Positions 24,145 through 34,208 are shown, counted from the first letter of the stretch. The stretch: 35,795 bases of DNA from Porphyromonadaceae bacterium (GCA_030528445.1 JAUMYV010000017.1:1-35795); one strand, 5' to 3'. A program made the numbers and translations. Notes: a model not told the origin generated them from the letters alone.

Positions 24145-26751
24145 CTATATGCCTGTCTTGGGGAAGAGGTCATCCCACCATGTGGGGTTGTCCTGTAGGT
24201 ACTTGGCAAAGAATGCCATGATTGCCGAGGACCATTCGTAACGCTTCTGAGGATCTAGGATGTGGTGATCCTCTCCATATACACCAACGAATTCGACAGG
24301 TCTGCCTAGTATACGCAGGGCATTAAACATTTGCCAGCTCTCCCCTACTGGCACATTCGTGTCCGACAGGCCATGGATGAGCAAAAGCGGTGTATGGATC
24401 TTGTCTGCAAGATAGAGCGGGCTCTGCTCGGTGTATAGCTTAGGGTTATTCCACGGATAGCTATCCTTGCTGGCAATGGTGCTGTACCCTACGCCCCAGA
24501 AGCCTTCGCCCCAGTAGGACGCGATGGCAGAGATCCCTGCGTGGCTGACTGCAGCAGCAAAAATATCCGTCTGCGTCTGCAGATACTGCGTCATAAAACC
24601 GCCATAGCTTGCCCCCATACAGCCGATTTTCTTGTCATTGACGAAGGTGTGCGCCTTGCAGAAATCTTTGACCGCTCCGATGATTTCGTCTGCCGTACGC
24701 TTGCCCCATGCATTGATGTGGCGTGCGGCGAACTCCTGTCCGTAGCCAGTCGCCCCACTAGGGTTGAGGCTGTAGACAACGTAGCCAAGCGAGGCGTACA
24801 TCGACAGCGAATAAGCCCCCTCGAAGCCTCGATGCACAGGCGAGGTACCGCCATAGTAGTAGACCAGCATTGGGTACTTCTTCTTGGGGTCGAAGCCGTG
24901 AGGCAGATAGTAGCGCCCCTCGATGCGTGTGCCATCGGGCGCAGTCCAATCCCAATCCTTGACCGTGCCAGTCTCTAGGTGCTGCATCTTCTCGGCAGCG
25001 AAGTCGTAGACGAGCTGCTCCTTGCCGCGCTTGGTATCGACCGTGTAGAATCTGTCGGAGTTGAGTGCACTCTGCCCAACATAAACTAGCTCCTGACCTC
25101 TGCGTGAGACGGTGAAGGACTTCACGACCTCCTCACGATGGCTAAGTCTGGTCGTACGCCCCGATGCTAGATCAATCTGATAGATCGCCCTCTCGTCGCC
25201 CACCTCTGCCAGACAATACACCTCGAAGCGATCGCGTGGCACCTGCACAGAAGCAATCGAGCGGTCGAGCGACTTAGTGAGCGGCCTTGCCGATTGAAGC
25301 GTCCTGTCGTAGAGGAATAGCTGTTCGTCGAAAGAATTGATAGCACTTCCCTTGGGCAATACACAGCCGATATAGTCGAAGCTTGAGGCCGAACCCTTGG
25401 CCACGATATAGCGTGGGTCGGAGGTGTAGCGCAGGCTCGAGATATCTGTTGTGCCAGCAAATAGGGTGTCGATGGACATCATTTGTAGATCCAGCTCATA
25501 GAAGTCCGACTTCATAAACGGGCTCTTGGTCGGGGTGGGGGTCGGTACCGAGTAGATTAGTTTGCTATCGTCTGAGGCGATATCCTGTAGCATCGTTGGG
25601 CGAGAGCCGAAGGTGAGGCGTCGGTAGGTCTCGGTCTCTAGGTCAAAAATCGCCAAGAAGCTCCTATTCCTAAAACCCTTGATGCGATCGTCTGCCGAGA
25701 CGAAGCGGTCGAGGGTCTTTTTGTACTCTGGTCCTTTATCCTCGGGGAAGAAGATGAGAGCCGTTTCACTAGGCGAGACCATGTAGTGCCCCTCTGGGAT
25801 CTGCCGGCAGATGAGCTCACGCATCATCGTCGTGGGGTCTAGATAGTACAGACTGCGTCCTTGAGCTGATGCTTCGTCGAAGTAGAGTCTATCCTGCTTA
25901 GGTAGCCACTGCGCGCGAGCAGCCATACCCGATAGCTCCCCGATGCGCTTATTACCTCTATAGAGATAGGCGCGGTGGAGACTTGGCTTACCCGACACTG
26001 GCTCGGTTAGGTAGAGGATGCTGTACCGCCCAGAGGGAGAGATGCGTACGCCCGAGAGGGTCGAACCATAGATCATATAGTTGAGGTCGGGGTACCTTGT
26101 AGGCTCGGTTAGTAGGCGAATATCTGCGTCCGGCCTCTCGGGCGTGAAACCTGCCCTTAGGCTAATGGCCTTGGAGGCTTGCTCCTGATTTGGTTGCACC
26201 TTGAGTAGAAGCGTATGCCGCTCGGGCTCAAGGGTAATGGGCAAGCGAGTAGGAGCTACGGTATCGGCCAGAGCTTTCCCTTGGCCAGAGCCTATTTTCT
26301 TGCCATTGTGGTAGAGCTCCCACGGTGCATCGCACTCGATGCTCACTTTGCCCTTGGCATAGCTCCCAGAGAGGAGGTAGAAGCCATAGAGATGAGCCTG
26401 TAGCTCCTGCTTAGAGGCGAAAGGCTTGGTAGGCGTATCAAAGACGCCATGGACATTCGCCCCAATAGTCCGATAGATATTGCTCTCGGGACTAAGGCTG
26501 ATGAGGCTAGCGGTCGAGGAGGCCAAATCGAATGGACGAGCGTGTACATCGAGGCTATCCGAGAGGATGGGCGCGCCGATGGAGATTGGGCCTCTGTAGC
26601 GCAGTTGCGTGGCTAGGAGCTTAGGTCGCTCCACCTCCTGCGTGGCTTTAGCCGATTGATGACTGGGAATACTGTCTGTCTGCGCCACCGAGCCGAATGT
26701 GCCTAGTAGCGTGAGTGCCGCGAATAGCGATAGCGTATAACGTGTATGCAT
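24145..26751 (-). CDS. Exported S9 family (prolyl oligopeptidase/dipeptidyl-peptidase) serine peptidase
   Basis: The 868-residue protein has a Sec signal peptide (MHTRYTLSLFAALTLLGTFG, cleaved near AQ), a long N-terminal beta-propeller-type region and a C-terminal alpha/beta hydrolase domain. The nucleophile elbow is GASYGGF (Ser at about 715), with Asp at about 797 in SDTNVP and His at about 829 in GEDHH. No lipobox and no type IX C-terminal domain are visible, so it is probably periplasmic. Asaccharolytic Porphyromonas live on peptides, and S9 enzymes of this kind release di- or oligopeptides for uptake. The exact cleavage specificity (DPP4, DPP5, acylpeptidyl type) cannot be set. It faces the DUF4248 gene across a 360-bp divergent gap. 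Confidence 0.9.
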   Translation of the reverse strand: MHTRYTLSLFAALTLLGTFGSVAQTDSIPSHQSAKATQEVERPKLLATQLRYRGPISIGAPILSDSLDVHARPFDLASSTASLISLSPESNIYRTIGANVHGVFDTPTKPFASKQELQAHLYGFYLLSGSYAKGKVSIECDAPWELYHNGKKIGSGQGKALADTVAPTRLPITLEPERHTLLLKVQPNQEQASKAISLRAGFTPERPDADIRLLTEPTRYPDLNYMIYGSTLSGVRISPSGRYSILYLTEPVSGKPSLHRAYLYRGNKRIGELSGMAARAQWLPKQDRLYFDEASAQGRSLYYLDPTTMMRELICRQIPEGHYMVSPSETALIFFPEDKGPEYKKTLDRFVSADDRIKGFRNRSFLAIFDLETETYRRLTFGSRPTMLQDIASDDSKLIYSVPTPTPTKSPFMKSDFYELDLQMMSIDTLFAGTTDISSLRYTSDPRYIVAKGSASSFDYIGCVLPKGSAINSFDEQLFLYDRTLQSARPLTKSLDRSIASVQVPRDRFEVYCLAEVGDERAIYQIDLASGRTTRLSHREEVVKSFTVSRRGQELVYVGQSALNSDRFYTVDTKRGKEQLVYDFAAEKMQHLETGTVKDWDWTAPDGTRIEGRYYLPHGFDPKKKYPMLVYYYGGTSPVHRGFEGAYSLSMYASLGYVVYSLNPSGATGYGQEFAARHINAWGKRTADEIIGAVKDFCKAHTFVNDKKIGCMGASYGGFMTQYLQTQTDIFAAAVSHAGISAIASYWGEGFWGVGYSTIASKDSYPWNNPKLYTEQSPLYLADKIHTPLLLIHGLSDTNVPVGESWQMFNALRILGRPVEFVGVYGEDHHILDPQKRYEWSSAIMAFFAKYLQDNPTWWDDLFPKTGI

Positions 26752-26781
26752 AGTGTTGATGATGATTGTTCGTTATCCTCA

Positions 26782-26789
26782 CAAATTTA
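26782..26789 (-). promoter_or_regulatory. Possible -7 element for the S9 peptidase gene
   Basis: TAAATTTG on the minus strand matches TAnnTTTG about 30 bp before the ATG at 26751. No clear -33 element at proper spacing. Confidence 0.35.
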
Positions 26790-26832
26790 GCCAAATAACC
26801 TCAAAGCGTAGGGAAACATTCTCTGGAGTAAG

Positions 26833-26871
26833 CCTTGCACTTTGCGCATTCTGAGAAACCTTAAAGGGGCT
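26833..26871 (+). repeat. Dispersed repeat, copy A (no hairpin)
   Basis: CCTTGCACTTTGCGCATTCT, then GAGAAACC, TTAAAGGGGCT. It matches copy D at 35729-35766 closely but then diverges, so the right half of the GGGGCTG hairpin is absent. It lies between divergent genes, where a terminator would not be expected. Confidence 0.6.
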
Positions 26872-27018
26872 ATATCTAAATCGTATTTTGCCGAGCGGCA
26901 TCATCAACTAAGGCAGGAGGGCGAAGGTCTTAGGTAGCGACAGGGAACTCTCGAGAGCGAAGATTTATTCAAGAAAATTATTAAGCCTCAAAGCGTCCAG
27001 CGCATCGCTAGTTCTTCT

Positions 27019-27026
27019 TACCTTTG
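27019..27026 (+). promoter_or_regulatory. Possible -7 element for the DUF4248 gene
   Basis: TACCTTTG exactly matches TAnnTTTG, 85 bp upstream of the ATG at 27112. No -33 TTG at the expected spacing. Confidence 0.33.
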
Positions 27027-27111
27027 TCTACAGAGGCTGACAATCGGCTATGTATATTCGCCTTAGTCAGCGGTCTATCTACTTATTGTATTACTTATTA
27101 AATGTATTCTT

Positions 27112-27390
27112 ATGAAGAGCAATTTCAATGCGCATCTCGCTTCCGCCGAGATGCCCCTGCCGGAGTTTCGCATCTACTCGGTCAAGGAATTGGCAGTCCT
27201 CTACTACCCCACCTCTAACCCTCTCTCGGCATGTAGGAGCTTCCGCAAGCTGCTACGCACCGACCCACTGATCAGAGACGGATTGGCACAGCGTGGATTC
27301 AAACCCTACGGGCGCAATCTGTCGCCAGCTCAGGTAAGATTCTTACTTGAGCACCTCGGTAGCCCTCGAGAGTTCTACGAAGTGCAGTAG
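27112..27390 (+). CDS. DUF4248 family protein
   Basis: The 92-residue protein has the DUF4248 pattern: FRIYSVKELAVLYYPTSNPLSACRSFRKLLRTDP near residues 19-52 (shown in outline), then GLAQRGFKPYGRNLSPAQVRFLLEHLGSP. The layout, with Y-x-x-x-E-L-A-x-L-Y-x-P near the start and a Pro-x-Gln-Val helix near the end, resembles a small winged-helix-like unit. These short proteins are widespread in Bacteroides and relatives; their function is not known, and DNA binding is only a guess from the shape. It stands alone, converging on groEL, with a shared hairpin terminator at 27473-27512. Confidence 0.8.
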   Translation: MKSNFNAHLASAEMPLPEFRIYSVKELAVLYYPTSNPLSACRSFRKLLRTDPLIRDGLAQRGFKPYGRNLSPAQVRFLLEHLGSPREFYEVQ

Positions 27391-27426
27391 TGGAGGAGAG
27401 GCTCACACTAAACACAATGGCGGTGC

Positions 27427-27512
27427 GTCAGAATACTGTCCTTGTAGTTTAGGCATTCTGACACCTTAAAAGAAAGGGGCTGTGGCAAAGTTCGCTTTGC
27501 CACAGCCCCTTT
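27427..27512 (+). repeat. Dispersed repeat, copy B
   Basis: GTCAGAAT (27427-27434) and ATTCTGAC (27455-27462) form inverted arms, extended by GGTG on the left and ACC on the right. CTTAAAAGAAAGGGGCTG and the hairpin follow. This is the same order as copy D, with a 20-bp rather than an 80-bp space between the arms. Confidence 0.65.
27473..27512. terminator. Bidirectional terminator between the DUF4248 gene and groEL
   Basis: AAAGGGGCTGTGGCAAAG and CTTTGCCACAGCCCCTTT pair perfectly over 18 bp with a TTCG tetraloop, an especially stable loop. On the minus strand, TTTCTTTTAAGG follows the stem, as expected for a groEL terminator. Confidence 0.85.
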
Positions 27513-27535
27513 GCAATAATTGAGTTACTAATGGA

Positions 27536-29191
<1,656 letters not shown>

Positions 29192-29211
29192 TTATGAATA
29201 CACTTCCAAGT

Positions 29212-29481
29212 CTAGAGCGTCGCTAGGATGTCGCTCTGACGCATGATGAGGTACTTCTCGCCTTCGTGCTCGATCTCGGTACCAGCGTACTTGCCGTAGA
29301 GCACGATGTCGCCTACCTTAACGACCATCTCTTCGTCCTTGGTGCCACCACCTACGGCCAGAACTTCTGCCTTAGCGGGCTTCTCCTTGGCCGAATCTGG
29401 GATAATTACTCCGCCTACTGTCTTCTCTTCTGCAGGAACTGGCTTCACGAGCACACGGTCTGCCAATGGTTTGATGTTCAT
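29212..29481 (-). CDS. groES: Co-chaperonin GroES (Hsp10)
   Basis: The 89-residue lid of the chaperonin opens with [21 protein letters not shown] and carries the mobile-loop stretch [16 protein letters not shown] (about 20-35), shown in outline. The dome strand VLAVGGG and [23 protein letters not shown] are standard. It is the first gene of the groES-groEL pair. The 139-bp gap to the upstream yhcH-type gene probably contains its promoter, but no consensus -7/-33 pair was found there. Confidence 0.98.
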   Translation of the reverse strand: MNIKPLADRVLVKPVPAEEKTVGGVIIPDSAKEKPAKAEVLAVGGGTKDEEMVVKVGDIVLYGKYAGTEIEHEGEKYLIMRQSDILATL

Positions 29482-29620
29482 ACTTTATCTGATGTTATAT
29501 GATTAGTATCCTTAATCTATCGGAGCCTCGACTCCGCTTCGATATACGACCTCGAGCAATACTTATGCCAAAGGGGCAAACACTGCCAATCTGTCACCAC
29601 GGCAGAGGACACCAGTGTGG

Positions 29621-30073
29621 CTAGTAATTGACGAGTGCCTTGACGATCAGCTTGCGGATTTTGCCTTCGCCAATGAGAGGTGCGTGTGCATCCTCGGGAT
29701 AAACTACGACGAACTGACCGACTTTGAGATCGACATAGGTCGAGGCAGGCTGCTCGAAGAGCATATAGTCGCCCTCCTCATCGTAGGGCTTAGTGGGCGC
29801 ACTGCAGTCCTGCAGATCGCGCCAACCGATGCGTTCGGTACCAGCCAATAGGATATGTATATCGAGATACCGACGATGCGCCTCTAGCGGCATATCCTCC
29901 TGGCTCTTGGCATCGGCCTCCACGTTGTTGATGAAGAGGCGGTCTGCATCTAGGACTATACGCTCGAGTGGGGCATGCAGCAGATCGTGCGTCTTGATGT
30001 AGTCGAATACTTGTTTGAAGGCTGGATGTAGGCTCTCGTAGCGAGCCGACTCATGGATGCTACCAATGATCAT
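29621..30073 (-). CDS. YhcH/YjgK/YiaL family protein (DUF386), probable sialic acid anomerase
   Basis: The 150-residue protein is a cupin-like beta-sandwich of the YhcH family. Family motifs are MPLEAHRRYLDIHILLAGTE (61-80) and the PEDAHAP segment (126-132), which supply histidines and acids for a metal site. E. coli YhcH (NanQ) speeds the interconversion of N-acetylneuraminate anomers so that the linear form can enter the aldolase. It is the third gene of a tight operon with a Kelch mutarotase (28 bp upstream) and an AGE epimerase, which supports a sialic-acid role here. Confidence 0.88.
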   Translation of the reverse strand: MIIGSIHESARYESLHPAFKQVFDYIKTHDLLHAPLERIVLDADRLFINNVEADAKSQEDMPLEAHRRYLDIHILLAGTERIGWRDLQDCSAPTKPYDEEGDYMLFEQPASTYVDLKVGQFVVVYPEDAHAPLIGEGKIRKLIVKALVNY

Positions 30074-30101
30074 GAAATGATGATTTGATGTGTACGATTG
30101 A

Positions 30102-31268
30102 TTAATGTTGGACCAGGGCGATGCTACTGGTGCGCACGCCAGGCTTGATCTCTCCGCCGATGATGATGCCGTCTAGATAAGCGGCATCGGCTCGAGCCAG
30201 ATCGGGATGCGCATGCTCTCTGCGCCACCTCTGTGTACGCAAGTTATAGACGAGCATAAAGGGCGTGAAGCTGTACCACTGGGGCGCGTGTAGCAGATAG
30301 GCACGTCCCTCGGCCTCTAGGCGAGAGACTACATCGGTTTGCCCTAGACGCCTAGCTCGGCGTAGGCGCTGGATGCGCTGCAGGGCTGGGAGAAACTTAG
30401 CCTCGTGTACGCCTGAGGCCACCATAATCTCGTCCTCGCCATACAAGGTCATAATGCCTCCGCCGAAAGTAGCTCCACGTCTAAGCGAAGCGTAGGGCAC
30501 GGGCACTCGTTGCCACGAGGCCTCTCGGTCGTCGGCTCTGAGCGTATAGCAGGAGAGAGCCGTTCTCACGCCCTCCTCACCCTCACTGCCTGCGAAAGCC
30601 CCCATCAGGAAGATATAAGGCTCTTCGTCGAGCCAATACTCCGTAGCGAGCACCTTGAGCAGGGCTGCACTAGGATAGCTCCGCTCTTGGCGCCAGCCGA
30701 GCTGCGGCTCGTCGAGATCGAGCGAAATCACCGAGTTGGATAGACGCCCCGAGACGCGCCCACCGATGAGGTAGAGCCGCGAGCGAATGAGTGCCGAAGC
30801 CATCGCGCTACGTGGCTCGGGCAGACTCGGGAGCGTATCAATGGCCAATTGGCCAGTTTCATTCACAGAGAGCGCATAGACGGAGGCCAGATCGCGCCCT
30901 CCCGTAGTCTCTCCGCCTGCGATGATGAGCCGCCCAAGATAGGTGCGCCCCGAGGCATAGGCTAGAGGCTCGGGCAGATTGCCCAGTCGCTCCCACGCCT
31001 GCCCCGTGAGCAAGCCGCGTGTCGCATAGACATGGCTATAGAAGCGTTTGGCTCCTCCCTCGGCAGCTGGCGCATCGGGGAAGTTACATCCGCCGACGAG
31101 CATCACATAGTCCTCGGCCAGCGAGGCGGCGATGTGCCCAGACACGCCCTTGGCGTAGTCGGCATCCTGCTGGGGCGTTTGTAGCCGTGTGGCTAATTGG
31201 GCATTCGCCCCACCTACTGCGATGGTCAGAAGCGCAGTAAGCAGGGCGAATTTGATCGGCTTAATCAT
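30102..31268 (-). CDS. Cyclically permuted mutarotase (Kelch, NanM-like)
   Basis: The 388-residue protein has a Sec signal peptide (MIKPIKFALLTALLTIAVGG, cleaved near ANAQ) and Kelch-type blades visible as repeated hydrophobic-GG units: VMLVGGCNFPDA, RLIIAGGETTGG, LYLIGGRVSG, and FLMGAFAGSEG. The order matches the permuted mutarotase relatives of NanM (N-acetylneuraminate epimerase), which open ring forms of sialic acid in the periplasm. It starts 11 bp after the AGE epimerase and ends 28 bp before the YhcH-type gene, forming an operon. A substrate other than sialic acid remains possible since no aldolase or sialidase is in the window. Confidence 0.85.
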   Translation of the reverse strand: MIKPIKFALLTALLTIAVGGANAQLATRLQTPQQDADYAKGVSGHIAASLAEDYVMLVGGCNFPDAPAAEGGAKRFYSHVYATRGLLTGQAWERLGNLPEPLAYASGRTYLGRLIIAGGETTGGRDLASVYALSVNETGQLAIDTLPSLPEPRSAMASALIRSRLYLIGGRVSGRLSNSVISLDLDEPQLGWRQERSYPSAALLKVLATEYWLDEEPYIFLMGAFAGSEGEEGVRTALSCYTLRADDREASWQRVPVPYASLRRGATFGGGIMTLYGEDEIMVASGVHEAKFLPALQRIQRLRRARRLGQTDVVSRLEAEGRAYLLHAPQWYSFTPFMLVYNLRTQRWRREHAHPDLARADAAYLDGIIIGGEIKPGVRTSSIALVQH

Positions 31269-31279
31269 AAGCTTTTGGT

Positions 31280-32464
31280 TTAGAGTTGTGCTAGCATCTC
31301 TTGGCAGAGCTGATAGCTCTTGATCATCATACGGGGGATGTGGAACGGTCCTTTGAAGATATTACCCTTGGCAGGTTGTGCCACCGAGCCGTCTCGATGC
31401 AGGTAACCGTACCACTCTCCGAATTCGTTGTCTGGGAAATGGGCGTACGTCCAATCGCTGATCTGGCGATGCATCTGCATGTACCTCTCATCTCCGCTAA
31501 GCTGATAGGCGTAGAGCGTGGCGATGATCGCCTCGGTCTGTGGCCACCAGAACTTCATATCCTGCGAATAGTCCTGCGGAGGGAAGCCCTTGCAATCTCT
31601 GAAGTTGATAATCCCGCCATACTCCTGATCCCAACCCCAGTCCCAAGACCAGTCTAGGATCGTGAGAGCCATATCCTGCAGCTCCTGGTCGCCTCCACGA
31701 TGCTTCACTTCCTCAAGTAGGAACCACGCCGTCTCGATGCAGTGGCCGGGATTGATGAGGCGTCCGTTGATCGTATCGACGAACTCACCATGCTCGCCCA
31801 CCCCCTCAAGAAGCGCCTTGTACTCGGGCTTCATGAAGTATGTCTTGAGCTCGTAGATCGAGTCGGCGATCTGCCCCTCGAGCGCAGGATCGGCTATCGC
31901 TGTGCGCAGACGGGCAGCCACGTTGAGCATAATCATCACGATCGAGTGCGAGCGCCCCTTGACGTGTGGCTCATACTTGGCTGGTAGTGCACCGGGCGTC
32001 GCAAGCCAGCCCTGCACCTGCTTGAAGAGTGCTAGAGCACGCTCGGCATAAGACTTATCGCCCGAGGCAATGCTGTACTCCGACATGGCGATGATGGCGA
32101 AGGTCTCGCTGAAGACATAGCGACGCAGACGTAGAGGCGTACCATCGGCCATGACCTCGAAGTACATACGCCCGTCGGCATTGAAGCAGTGCTGCAGTAG
32201 GAAGTCAATACAGCTCTTGCTCGCCTCTAGATATTCGGCTCTAGGCTCTATTTCGTTGTAGGCATTGGCAAAGATGTAGGCTGCACGTCCCTGGAACCAA
32301 ACGCTCTTGGTACCATCCATCAGCTTGCCATCGCGATCCAGACAAGTGTAGATGCCGCCGTGTATGCGGTCTAGCCCATGCTTGAGCCAGAAGTTAAGGA
32401 TATTATCCTGGAGCTCACTGCGATAACGCTCGGCCCAATAAGTCAAATAAGTCTTGAGATCCAT
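31280..32464 (-). CDS. AGE family epimerase/isomerase (probable N-acylglucosamine 2-epimerase)
   Basis: The 394-residue cytoplasmic protein has the (alpha/alpha)6-barrel AGE pattern: HGGIYTCLDRDG (35-46), WFQGRAAYIFANAY (56-69), RSHSIVM (171-177) and NPGHCIETAWFLLEE (238-252) with a conserved His241. AGE enzymes interconvert N-acetylmannosamine and N-acetylglucosamine, the step after the sialic-acid aldolase; relatives epimerise cellobiose or isomerise mannose. Operon context with NanM-like and YhcH-type genes favours the ManNAc reaction. It is the first gene, with a two-box promoter just upstream. Confidence 0.87.
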   Translation of the reverse strand: MDLKTYLTYWAERYRSELQDNILNFWLKHGLDRIHGGIYTCLDRDGKLMDGTKSVWFQGRAAYIFANAYNEIEPRAEYLEASKSCIDFLLQHCFNADGRMYFEVMADGTPLRLRRYVFSETFAIIAMSEYSIASGDKSYAERALALFKQVQGWLATPGALPAKYEPHVKGRSHSIVMIMLNVAARLRTAIADPALEGQIADSIYELKTYFMKPEYKALLEGVGEHGEFVDTINGRLINPGHCIETAWFLLEEVKHRGGDQELQDMALTILDWSWDWGWDQEYGGIINFRDCKGFPPQDYSQDMKFWWPQTEAIIATLYAYQLSGDERYMQMHRQISDWTYAHFPDNEFGEWYGYLHRDGSVAQPAKGNIFKGPFHIPRMMIKSYQLCQEMLAQL

Positions 32465-32493
32465 TGAGGTAGCTAAAACAATTTATAGTATGA

Positions 32494-32524
32494 CAAAAGT
32501 AGTCCTAATCCCCCAATATAGCAA
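32494..32524 (-). promoter_or_regulatory. Promoter of the AGE epimerase operon
   Basis: On the minus strand TTG (32524-32522) and TACTTTTG (32501-32494) are 20 bp apart, a good fit to the Bacteroidota consensus. The start would be near 32487, about 23 nt before the ATG at 32464. Confidence 0.6.
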
Positions 32525-32534
32525 GGATTTTACT

Positions 32535-32590
32535 CATTCTGAGACACCTAAAAAGGGGAATGGCAAAACTGTGTTTTGCCATTCCCCTTT
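32535..32590 (+). repeat. Dispersed repeat, copy C
   Basis: CATTCTGAGACACCTAAAAA and then GGGG lead into the hairpin at 32552-32590. The stem has drifted to GGGGAATGGCAAAAC while keeping full pairing, which points to selection for structure rather than sequence. Confidence 0.65.
32552..32590 (-). terminator. Intrinsic terminator immediately after tRNA-Gln
   Basis: AAAGGGGAATGGCAAAAC and GTTTTGCCATTCCCCTTT pair perfectly over 18 bp with a 3-nt loop. On the minus strand it starts 2 nt after the tRNA discriminator base and ends with a run of Ts (CCCCTTTTTAGG). Confidence 0.85.
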
Positions 32591-32592
32591 AG

Positions 32593-32663
32593 TTGCCTCA
32601 TAAGGACTCGAACCTTAACAAACAGGACCAGAATCTGTTGTGCTACCATTACACCATGAGGCA
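32593..32663 (-). tRNA. tRNA-Gln (anticodon CUG)
   Basis: The minus strand folds as a 71-nt tRNA. The acceptor stem TGCCTCA/TGAGGCA has the U1-A72 pair typical of tRNA-Gln. The D-stem is GTGT/GCAC with loop AATGGTAG. The anticodon arm is ACAGA-TTCTGGT-CCTGT, with CTG at positions 34-36. The T-arm is TAAGG-TTCGAGT-CCTTA, the discriminator base is A, and CCA is not encoded. The lowest anticodon-stem pair (31-39) is A-C, a mismatch. It lies 88 bp downstream of rpoN on the same strand. Confidence 0.93.
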
Positions 32664-32751
32664 ATCATATACAGAAGAGAGGGAACCCCTCAATCCGACG
32701 GCAAAGGTAATACTAATTTCCAAATACGCAAGCAAGAGGAGCGAAAATGCA

Positions 32752-34200
32752 CTACAGTTCGCGGCGCAACCTCGCCACTGGCAGCCTCAGCTGCTCCCGA
32801 TACTTCGCCACCGTGCGCCTAGCTAGAGGGTAACCCTGCTCGGCAAGCAAATCGACCAGCTCGGCATCTGTATAGGGATTGCGCTTGTTTTCGCCCCAGA
32901 TCAGACGCTCCAGAGCCTGTTTGATCTGGCGGGTTGAGATTTCCTCCCCCTCGTCGTTGGTAATGCCCTCACCGAAGAAAAACTTGAGCGGATAGACACC
33001 ATAGTCCGTCTGTACGCTCTTACTATTGCTCACACGGCTAATCGTGCTGATGTCTAGTCCTGTCGCCTCGGCGATGTCGCGCAGCACCATCGGGCGCAGG
33101 TCTGCAAGTTCGCCCGAGAGGAAGAAAGCATGCTGATGCGCCACAATGGCAAGCATCGTCTGCCTAAGCGTATTCTGCCTCTGCGCCACGGCATCGATGA
33201 ACCAGCGCGCCTGCTCGACCTTGTGCTTGAGGAAGGTCATCGCCTCACGCCTCTTGCGGTCGGTCGGCCCCTGCTCCACCTCATCGAGCATCGCCAGATA
33301 CGTAGGGCTTAGCCTAAGCGGAGTGATCTCCCGCTCGTGCACAAGCGCCACCGTGAGCTCGCCATCGACCTGAGAGACGATGAAGTCGGGCGCGTACTGC
33401 ATCATACGGCTCTCCTCGTCGCTCCCTAGCCCCGAGGTCGGGCGTGGGTTCAGCTTGGCCACCAGCGCGTAGACCTCAGAGAGCTCGTCTTGGCCAATCT
33501 CCAGAAGTGAGCATAGCTTGTCGAAGCGCTTATTGACGAAGTCGTCGTAGTAATGCCGCAGGATGGTCAGAGCCAGAGCAACGCCAAGGCGAGACTCCCC
33601 TGCTCTACGCTCGAGCTGTAGGATAAGGCACTCCTGCAGGTCACGAGCAGCGATGCCAGCAGGCTCGAGCCTCTGGATGCGCTTAATCAGATCTAGTAGC
33701 TCGTACTCGCTAGCCTCGATGCCAACCTTGAAGAGCAAATCGTCCTGCAGCTGATAGATCGATCGGTCTAGATACCCCTCGGCCGAGAGGTTGCCGATGA
33801 TGTAGCGCGCTAGCTCACGCTCGCGATCGGTGAGCTTAGTCATGCCCAGCTGCTCCATCAGCAGTTCGTCTATCGATGGGGCAGAAGACGAGAATGGTAC
33901 GTCCTCACGCTGCGCTTGTCGCTCCTGTAGCTCTCTTAGTTTGTAGGCAGGGATATCGTCTTCGCTGGCATACTCGCCTAGCTCCCAATCCTGCTCGCTC
34001 ACTTCACTAGGCGCCTCATCGTCTGTCGAAGAGCCCTCGCCCTCGTAGCTCTCCTCAAGAGCAGGGTTCTCCTCCAGCTCTCGCTCTATGCGTGTCTCCA
34101 GCTCGAGGGTCGTCAGCTCGAGCATCTTGATCGCCTGTATCTGTGCTGGGCTGAGCGTGAGCCCCTGCTCTAGCCGTTGCTGTTGGGTTAGTCTATTCAT
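32752..34200 (-). CDS. rpoN: RNA polymerase sigma-54 factor
   Basis: The 482-residue protein is sigma-54, which directs RNA polymerase to -24/-12 promoters that need an AAA+ activator. Region I is a Gln/Leu-rich helix pair (LTQQQRLEQGLTLSPAQIQAIKMLEL, outline, residues 4-29), followed by an acidic region II (about 45-90). The core-binding and DNA-binding domains follow, including DISTISRVSNSKSVQTDYG and the RpoN box ARRTVAKYREQ at about 460-470. It starts 8 bp after murF ends, and tRNA-Gln follows. No sigma-54 activator is in the window. Confidence 0.97.
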   Translation of the reverse strand: MNRLTQQQRLEQGLTLSPAQIQAIKMLELTTLELETRIERELEENPALEESYEGEGSSTDDEAPSEVSEQDWELGEYASEDDIPAYKLRELQERQAQREDVPFSSSAPSIDELLMEQLGMTKLTDRERELARYIIGNLSAEGYLDRSIYQLQDDLLFKVGIEASEYELLDLIKRIQRLEPAGIAARDLQECLILQLERRAGESRLGVALALTILRHYYDDFVNKRFDKLCSLLEIGQDELSEVYALVAKLNPRPTSGLGSDEESRMMQYAPDFIVSQVDGELTVALVHEREITPLRLSPTYLAMLDEVEQGPTDRKRREAMTFLKHKVEQARWFIDAVAQRQNTLRQTMLAIVAHQHAFFLSGELADLRPMVLRDIAEATGLDISTISRVSNSKSVQTDYGVYPLKFFFGEGITNDEGEEISTRQIKQALERLIWGENKRNPYTDAELVDLLAEQGYPLARRTVAKYREQLRLPVARLRREL

Positions 34201-34208
34201 ACCCCCAA

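Larger units (their letters stand above)
26752..27111. other. Divergent intergenic region between the S9 peptidase and DUF4248 genes
   Basis: A 360-bp region with one possible -7 box for each side (26782-26789 minus, 27019-27026 plus), a copy of the dispersed CATTCTGA repeat at 26833-26871 that lacks its hairpin, and no coding frame I can support. Confidence 0.55.

Noticed and set aside
29482-29620. CIRCE operator upstream of groES
   Set aside because: The TTAGCACTC-N9-GAGTGCTAA pattern is absent; heat control, if any, is by another mechanism.
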